Assembly (NCBI GenBank): GCA_902587515.1 | Contig: CACILM010000002.1 | Location: 151,900-215,899 of the forward strand | Reading direction: 5' to 3' | Source of the DNA: an uncultured Pelagibacteraceae bacterium | Lineage (GTDB): Bacteria > Pseudomonadota > Alphaproteobacteria > Pelagibacterales > Pelagibacteraceae | Length of the DNA: 64,000 nucleotides | In this document: piece by piece, positions 58,336 to 64,000 of the stretch | How the letters are laid out: each line of letters starts with the position of its first letter | Numbering within the stretch: position 1 is the stretch's first letter | Made by a program: the position numbers and the translations under genes | The notes under the pieces: model-generated | The model's input: the letters and a program-made list of their open reading frames with translations, nothing else | What the model was told of the DNA's origin: nothing | Databases searched by the model: none

Positions 58336-58420
58336 AAAATTTGATTATTACTGATATTCAATTCTTCATATCATTTAAATTAGTTTTGTGTAAAGTAAAA
58401 TTAAATTAAGGTAAATTATT

Positions 58421-59176
58421 ATGGGATTTATAGAGTTAATAGATTTAGAATTAATAGATTTTATATTTTTTTGTAGTGTCATACTATTAGCCTCTTTTGT
58501 TAGAGGCTTCAGCGGGTTTGGTTTTTCTGCGTCTAGTGTTTCTTTATTATCTTTTATTTTACCTCCAAAAGAAATTGTCCCTATTATTCTCTTATTAGAA
58601 ATTATCGCCAGTTTTTTTATGATACCAAGCATTTGGAAAAAAATTAATTGGAAGTTTGTATTATACTTACTTTTAGGTGTTTTAGTAGGAACACCGTTAG
58701 GAGTGCATTTGTTATCGATCCTAGACCCAAATATTACTCATTTAATAATATCTTTAACGGTTCTTGTTTTTGCTTTTTTATTGTTAAAAGGTTATAAAAA
58801 TAAAAATCTTAATCACAATTTATCAAAATTTTTTGTTGGAGGTGTAGCTGGAACTGTTAATGGTTTTGGAACACTGGCTGGTTTACCTATTGCTCTTTAT
58901 TTTTTAATTATAGCTGCTGAACCTGCTGTTATAAGAGCATCCTTAGCTGCTTTATTTTTCTTCACAGATTTTTATGCTTTATTATTGGCCTACTTTGAAA
59001 ATATTTTAAATTACAAAGTAATATTAAGAACTTTGCCTTTGATTTTTATTATTCCGATTGGAGTATTTTTAGGGACAAAATTCTTTACTGGAAGCTCAAA
59101 AGAAAATTATAAAAAGTATGTGCTATACTTTTTAATTATGGTCTCAATTATTGGATTAATTAGAACTTTAATTTAA
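58421..59176 (+). CDS. TSUP (TauE/SafE) family transporter
   Basis: ASFVRGFSGFGFSASSVSLLSFILPP, multi-TM. Confidence 0.85.
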   Translation: MGFIELIDLELIDFIFFCSVILLASFVRGFSGFGFSASSVSLLSFILPPKEIVPIILLLEIIASFFMIPSIWKKINWKFVLYLLLGVLVGTPLGVHLLSILDPNITHLIISLTVLVFAFLLLKGYKNKNLNHNLSKFFVGGVAGTVNGFGTLAGLPIALYFLIIAAEPAVIRASLAALFFFTDFYALLLAYFENILNYKVILRTLPLIFIIPIGVFLGTKFFTGSSKENYKKYVLYFLIMVSIIGLIRTLI

Positions 59177-60261
59177 TTTCTTTTAATTAAGAAGACGTAT
59201 TTGTATTTACTCAATAATTGTCTACCACCCGCACCTATTATTCCTAATAAAATGGCTAAAAGTATTGCCATTGATCCATAAAGAAGTGGATTATTTTCAG
59301 ATAACTTTGAAATAAATTTTGAAAAAAAGTTTAGATTCTCTAAGTTTACTATTTCAACATCTTTTATTTGCCTTACTCCTTCATAAAAAAATGTATCATA
59401 TGCTATTGCTATAGCGACTGCACACAACAACATAGCGAATAATGTTTTTAAATGTGAACTATCTAAATATTGTCCGACTTTCTGACCAACCTGTACTCCG
59501 ATAATTGAACCTACCACCAAAATTATAACTAAAATCAAATCTATAGAGCCATAATTAAATGCGTGCAAAATAGTTACTAACGCACTGATAAAAACTGTAA
59601 CAAATAAAGATGTTCCAGGTATAAACTTTACTGGCATGCCTATTAAATAAATCATTGCAGGCACCATTAAAAAAGCTCCTCCCACTCCTATTAACGCTGC
59701 AACAAACCCTACTATAACACCTAATAAGATTGGTGTGAAAGCGCTTTCGTAAAGTCTTGATTTTGGAAATCGAAGTTTTAACGGTAAGCCATGTATCCAA
59801 TAATGTGTGTGCAATTTTTGTTTCAAAATCAATTTTTTTCTAGCCCTATCAATTTCTTTTGCACCCTCAATGAGCATCAATGTACCGATGATCGCAAGAA
59901 GATACATATATGATAATGAAATAATTAAACTCAATTTCCCTGTTTCTTTAAAAAAAGTAAAAGTAATAATACCTAAAATAGTTCCCACAACTCCACCAAT
60001 AATTATCATTAGGCCCATTTTGTAATCTAAAGTATTTTTAAACCAATGTGTCATTGATCCGGATACTGAAGTTGCTAATATATTATTTATTTCATTAGGA
60101 ACTGCATAAACTGGTGGTATCCCTAAAAATATTAGAAATGGTGTCATTAAAAACCCTCCCCCAACACCAAATAAACCTGAAAGAACTCCGACTGCAAAAC
60201 TGATAAATAAAATCGTGATTATATCTATGTGAACTTGAACTATAGGAAGATATATTTCCAT
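59173..60261 (-). CDS. TSUP (TauE/SafE) family transporter, long form
   Basis: GVLSGLFGVGGGFLMTPFLIFLGIPP and ALIGVGGAFLMVPAMIYLIGMP repeats. Confidence 0.9.
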   Translation of the reverse strand: MEIYLPIVQVHIDIITILFISFAVGVLSGLFGVGGGFLMTPFLIFLGIPPVYAVPNEINNILATSVSGSMTHWFKNTLDYKMGLMIIIGGVVGTILGIITFTFFKETGKLSLIISLSYMYLLAIIGTLMLIEGAKEIDRARKKLILKQKLHTHYWIHGLPLKLRFPKSRLYESAFTPILLGVIVGFVAALIGVGGAFLMVPAMIYLIGMPVKFIPGTSLFVTVFISALVTILHAFNYGSIDLILVIILVVGSIIGVQVGQKVGQYLDSSHLKTLFAMLLCAVAIAIAYDTFFYEGVRQIKDVEIVNLENLNFFSKFISKLSENNPLLYGSMAILLAILLGIIGAGGRQLLSKYKYVFLIKRN

Positions 60262-60315
60262 TTATAGTTCATAGGTATTCTTCTTGAACTAAATTGTCAA
60301 TCTTGACTTTGCTAA

Positions 60316-60984
60316 CTATGCTGCTTCTTGTAGTTTGTGTTTAGAAACCATTCCACTTAGGAAGTTCCATAGATATCTTGCAGTTAACAATGAAGCATTT
60401 TCGGCCTTCTTTTGTTCCTCTTTAGAAAGTCCGTCCAAAAGTTTTTCACATTCTGCTCTATGAATAACGTCAGCAGATTTATGAGCTTCAAAAAATTCTA
60501 GTCCTTCTTTTGAATTTACTCCATAAAATTTTTTTAGGCCTTGGATTTTAGTCTCCGCAATTTCAGGAATTTGTCTTTCATAGGTATATAACGATGCTAA
60601 ACCTTCAGCGTAAGATTTTCTCGCTTGAGCAAAAAAATTATCAATCATATCCTTTGTAAACCAATCAAGTTTTGCGTTTTCTATTTTTTTATCATCAGCT
60701 CCTAAAGCTTTAGCAAAATTTTTCCAAAGTTTTGGGTGATCACCATCTTTGTTTTCTTCATCTTGTAAATTTTCTAAAAGTATTCTTCTTTTCTCTATGT
60801 CTTCACAAATAGAATGAGTTGCGCTTATGTATCTTGGAAACGCTTTAACGTGCTGATAATATTGCTCAGCATAATCTTTAATAATCTCTCTATTCAATTT
60901 ACCCTCGTTCCAATAAATTTGATAAAATGGGTGTTTAAGTAAGTGGTATTTGTCTAATTTTTTTCCTAGATCAGATGAAAACAT
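60316..60984 (-). CDS. CADD-family (PqqC/TenA-like fold) protein, candidate pABA-forming oxygenase
   Basis: HPFYQIYWNEGKL, EQYYQHVKAFPRYISATHSICEDIEKRRILLENLQDEEN, LYTYERQIPEIAETKIQGL, HKSADVIH. Confidence 0.82.
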   Translation of the reverse strand: MFSSDLGKKLDKYHLLKHPFYQIYWNEGKLNREIIKDYAEQYYQHVKAFPRYISATHSICEDIEKRRILLENLQDEENKDGDHPKLWKNFAKALGADDKKIENAKLDWFTKDMIDNFFAQARKSYAEGLASLYTYERQIPEIAETKIQGLKKFYGVNSKEGLEFFEAHKSADVIHRAECEKLLDGLSKEEQKKAENASLLTARYLWNFLSGMVSKHKLQEAA

Positions 60985-61057
60985 ATTTCTCCTTTGTTAT
61001 CACAAGCCTATAAAAAAAATTTGAATGATTAAATAAAAAAATTATCCACAATTTTGA

Positions 61058-61122
61058 GTTGTAAATAAAAAATGTTCACGTTTTGATTCACTTTTGATTC
61101 ACTTAGGGACTCAATTTACAAC
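61058..61122. repeat. intergenic repeat block: tandem 11-bp duplicate within a 9-bp inverted repeat
   Basis: GTTGTAAAT (61058-61066) / ATTTACAAC (61114-61122) flanking TTTTGATTCAC x2 (61081-61102). Confidence 0.7.
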
Positions 61123-61123
61123 C

Positions 61124-62347
61124 TTAGATAGTTTTATTCACAGTTGCCAAAGGCTTTTCGTCTATTGGAAGATGAAGAGCTGTAGCAATAAATGATAATA
61201 CTATAGCTAGATACCAAGCATAATCGAAACTTCCAAATTGATCGTAAAAATAACCTCCTAAGTAAGCACCCAGGAATGATCCAAATTGATGATTTAGAAA
61301 TACTATGCCAAAAAGAAGACTTAAATTTTTTGTTCCAAAAATTTGAGCGACGATACCGTTAGTAGCTGGTACAGTAGCAAGCCACAATAATCCGAAAGAT
61401 GTACCGAACAACACAGCAGACAAATTTGAGGCTGGTAAAAAAATAAATAGAATTAATGTTATCCCTCTTAAAAAATAAAGCCCACTTAAAAGTATTTTTT
61501 TACTATATTTATCTCCTAAATAACCCATCACTAAAGTTCCAATAATATTGAAAAAACCAATTAATGCTAAAATAGCCATTCCCGTCCAATCTGCTAGCCC
61601 TTTATCTTGAACATATCTTGGAACATGAGTAGCTATTAAAGTAATTTGAAAACCGCAAACAAAAAAACCTAAAACTAATAATCTAAATCCTTTATGAGCA
61701 AAAGATTCTTTTAAAACTTCTTTTAAGCTTCGATTGTCAATGTTGGTATTAAGATTTGATGCTTGATTTTTAGGAAGTTTAACAAAAAACCCGGGTATAC
61801 ACATTAAAAATAAAATAATCGAAAAAATAATAAATGACATTTGCCAAGTAGAAATATTTTTAAAAATATTTGCCAGAATAGGAAAAATAAACATTCCTAA
61901 ACCTCCGCAAGCTGTAACGATACCTGCTGCTTTACTTCTATTTTCATTTGGAAAATGTTTTGAAATCATTGGGGTAAGAATAGTCCCGGCAGCGCCTGCT
62001 AAACCCAAACCAACAAGTAGACCTAAATTAATTTGTAGCCACATACCTGAAATAAAGTTATTTCCCATCAACAGCATTGACATCGAGTAGAAAATTAAAG
62101 CTGGAACGATTACAACATAACCACCTAGTCTGTCAGAAATTCTTCCAAAAATTGGAGTAAAAATTCCCCAAAAGATTGCGTGAACTGCAATTGCTAATCC
62201 AAATTCTGTATTTGACGTTCCCCCAACTGTCTCAAATTCACTTGAGTAAAGTCCAAAGGTTTGTCTTACTCCCATAGTTGCACAGACAACTAAACATGCA
62301 GATATTAAAGCATAGAACGCAGTTTTATTTGGAAAAAAATTTTTCAT
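61124..62347 (-). CDS. MFS transporter
   Basis: 12-TM pattern, GRISDRLGGYVVIVPA, MGYLGDKYSKK. Confidence 0.88.
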   Translation of the reverse strand: MKNFFPNKTAFYALISACLVVCATMGVRQTFGLYSSEFETVGGTSNTEFGLAIAVHAIFWGIFTPIFGRISDRLGGYVVIVPALIFYSMSMLLMGNNFISGMWLQINLGLLVGLGLAGAAGTILTPMISKHFPNENRSKAAGIVTACGGLGMFIFPILANIFKNISTWQMSFIIFSIILFLMCIPGFFVKLPKNQASNLNTNIDNRSLKEVLKESFAHKGFRLLVLGFFVCGFQITLIATHVPRYVQDKGLADWTGMAILALIGFFNIIGTLVMGYLGDKYSKKILLSGLYFLRGITLILFIFLPASNLSAVLFGTSFGLLWLATVPATNGIVAQIFGTKNLSLLFGIVFLNHQFGSFLGAYLGGYFYDQFGSFDYAWYLAIVLSFIATALHLPIDEKPLATVNKTI

Positions 62348-63543
62348 TACTTAATTTTTTTTAAACCTTTTTTAAGATCATTAATTAAATCTTTTGGATC
62401 TTCTAATCCAATGTGTAGTCTTACAATAAATTCATCTTTATTAAATCGATAAAATTGACGTCCTTTTAAATATTCATCTTTTTTATTACTCCTCACTTCT
62501 TGAAGTATTGCTAGGCTTTCAAAACCTCCCCAACTGTACCCTATGCCAAATAATTCTAAAGAATTTACAAATTGTATCACTGAAGATTTTTTTTTACTTT
62601 TAATCACTATTGAAAGTAAACCAGTTGCACCAGAGTAATATTTTTTCCACAATTTGTAATTTTTAGTAGAAGGGTTATGAGGATAAAGAATTTCTTTTAT
62701 TTTTTTTTGTTTTTTTAAAAATCTAATGATAATTTTTGTATTTTCACTATGCTGTTTTAATCTTGTATCTAAAGTTCTCAGGCCTCTTATTATTAAATAA
62801 GCTTCATCAGCTGACATTCTGTAGCCCGATAATTTATAAAAAAACATAATTTTATTAAAAACTTTTTTATTTACAGCTAAGGAACCTCCCATTGCATCAG
62901 AATGGCCAGAATAATATTTTGTTGCGGAGCAAAAAGACATATCAAAACCAATATTTAGAGGCTTAAGATATAGTGGTGTACCCCAGGTATTGTCCAATAA
63001 GGTATAAATTTTCCTTTTTTTTGCTAAATTACAAATTTTTGATAAATCTTGAAATTCAAACGTATTACTACCAGGATTTTCTACTAAAATCAGTTTAGTA
63101 CTTTTTGATATTTTTTGTTTTAAATCTAAAAATGAAACTGGATTATAAAAAATTGCTTTAATATTAAATTCTCTCATTAAATCTTGAGATATTTCTTTTG
63201 TTGGTCCATAAACATTATCTGAAACTAATATTTCATCTCCGGGTCTACATAAAGCCATCAGTGCTAAAGCTATGCCTCCAAATCCGGTTCCAGTTAAAAA
63301 TACATGATATGCATTCTCTAATTCTTTGAGTAAATTTTCTAATTCAATCGTTGTTGTGCTACCATATCTTCCATAAGTATAATGACTTACTTTTTTGTGT
63401 TTTTTTATTTTCAGTTCGTGTTTGTACATTTCTTGCATTGAATTAAATAATATAGTGGATGCGCGTGTTACAGGAGGATTTGCAGATCTATTCGATGTAT
63501 CTTTGGTAGGACGTTTTAAAAATGTTTCAATTGATTTTTTCAT
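62347..63543 (-). CDS. metC: Cys/Met metabolism PLP-dependent enzyme (cystathionine beta-lyase-like)
   Basis: NPPVTRASTILF, YGRYGSTTTIELENLL, LLDNTWGTPLYLKPL, SATKYYSGHSDAMGG. Confidence 0.85.
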   Translation of the reverse strand: MKKSIETFLKRPTKDTSNRSANPPVTRASTILFNSMQEMYKHELKIKKHKKVSHYTYGRYGSTTTIELENLLKELENAYHVFLTGTGFGGIALALMALCRPGDEILVSDNVYGPTKEISQDLMREFNIKAIFYNPVSFLDLKQKISKSTKLILVENPGSNTFEFQDLSKICNLAKKRKIYTLLDNTWGTPLYLKPLNIGFDMSFCSATKYYSGHSDAMGGSLAVNKKVFNKIMFFYKLSGYRMSADEAYLIIRGLRTLDTRLKQHSENTKIIIRFLKKQKKIKEILYPHNPSTKNYKLWKKYYSGATGLLSIVIKSKKKSSVIQFVNSLELFGIGYSWGGFESLAILQEVRSNKKDEYLKGRQFYRFNKDEFIVRLHIGLEDPKDLINDLKKGLKKIK

Positions 63544-63614
63544 TTAATTATTTCTAGTTAATTTTTACTCAAATGATATAATTTATTTCTACATGAAAAA
63601 ACAAAATTCTAAAA

Positions 63615-64000
63615 ATGCTTTTTAAAGAAAATCATAAAATTGACCTTTTTACCTGTATTTTGTTTTTTTTTTTCGCTCTATATATTTTTAACATTTTCAT
63701 CATTCATCAAAATTTCGATAAATTAATTTCAGTAAAGATTTTATTGCTTAATTACGATGGAGGTTTCATCAGAAGAGGTCTACTAGGGGAATTTATAACG
63801 AAAATAAGTTTATTTTTTGATTTGAGTTTAAAAAACGTATTTTTTCTATTGCATATAATAAATTATTCAATTTTTTTTCTCTTAAATTATCTTTTTTTTA
63901 AAAGGTTTAAAAAAAACTACATTTTTTACTTTTTTGTTTTCTCTCCGATATATTTAACTTTTACCTTAGGAGATGTCTCAAGCCCTTATGCAGAGTTTTT
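63615..64000 (+). CDS. multi-TM membrane protein, truncated by window end
   Basis: Open frame from ATG to the window edge: MLFKENHKIDLFTCILFFFFALYIFNIF...NYDGGFIRRGLLGEF... Confidence 0.65.
   Translation, partial: MLFKENHKIDLFTCILFFFFALYIFNIFIIHQNFDKLISVKILLLNYDGGFIRRGLLGEFITKISLFFDLSLKNVFFLLHIINYSIFFLLNYLFFKRFKKNYIFYFFVFSPIYLTFTLGDVSSPYAEF

Noticed and set aside
58375-58632. 85-aa minus-strand ORF
   Set aside because: Antisense to the TSUP transporter N-terminus.
59555-59800. 81-aa minus-strand ORF inside the TSUP gene
   Set aside because: Out-of-frame overlap within a supported CDS on the same strand.

Overview
AT-rich, densely packed bacterial window whose gene content and compactness resemble the SAR11/Pelagibacterales clade of alphaproteobacteria (taxonomy is inference). 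No rRNA, CRISPR array, prophage or transposase was found. There is one tRNA-Met. Core parts: nadE, class II DAHP synthase, glmS with a GlmU that has only its acetyltransferase domain, prpBC, betaine uptake (proXW without proV) beside a betaine/homocysteine methyltransferase-like gene, zur-znuBC/znuA with two near-perfect Zur palindromes, nrdAB with a candidate NrdR-box pair, dusA and rpoZ. Most interesting parts: (1) a tightly packed 6-gene polyamine/methylthioadenosine operon (mtnP, tautomerase, mtnA, class II aldolase, SpeD-SpeE fusion, nitrilase) divergent from apt, which looks like a DHAP-shunt type MTA salvage; (2) a 7-gene operon of tiny proteins, mostly dimeric alpha/beta-barrel-like, with a 4-TM protein and a secreted protein, function unknown; (3) a reduced Anbu proteasome-like system (Anbu plus ATP-grasp only); (4) a CADD-type candidate pABA synthase; (5) a surface-glycan region (about 37-54 kb) around the tRNA-Met, plus a carbamoyltransferase/DUF5989/SxtJ trio whose middle gene is missing from the ORF track.
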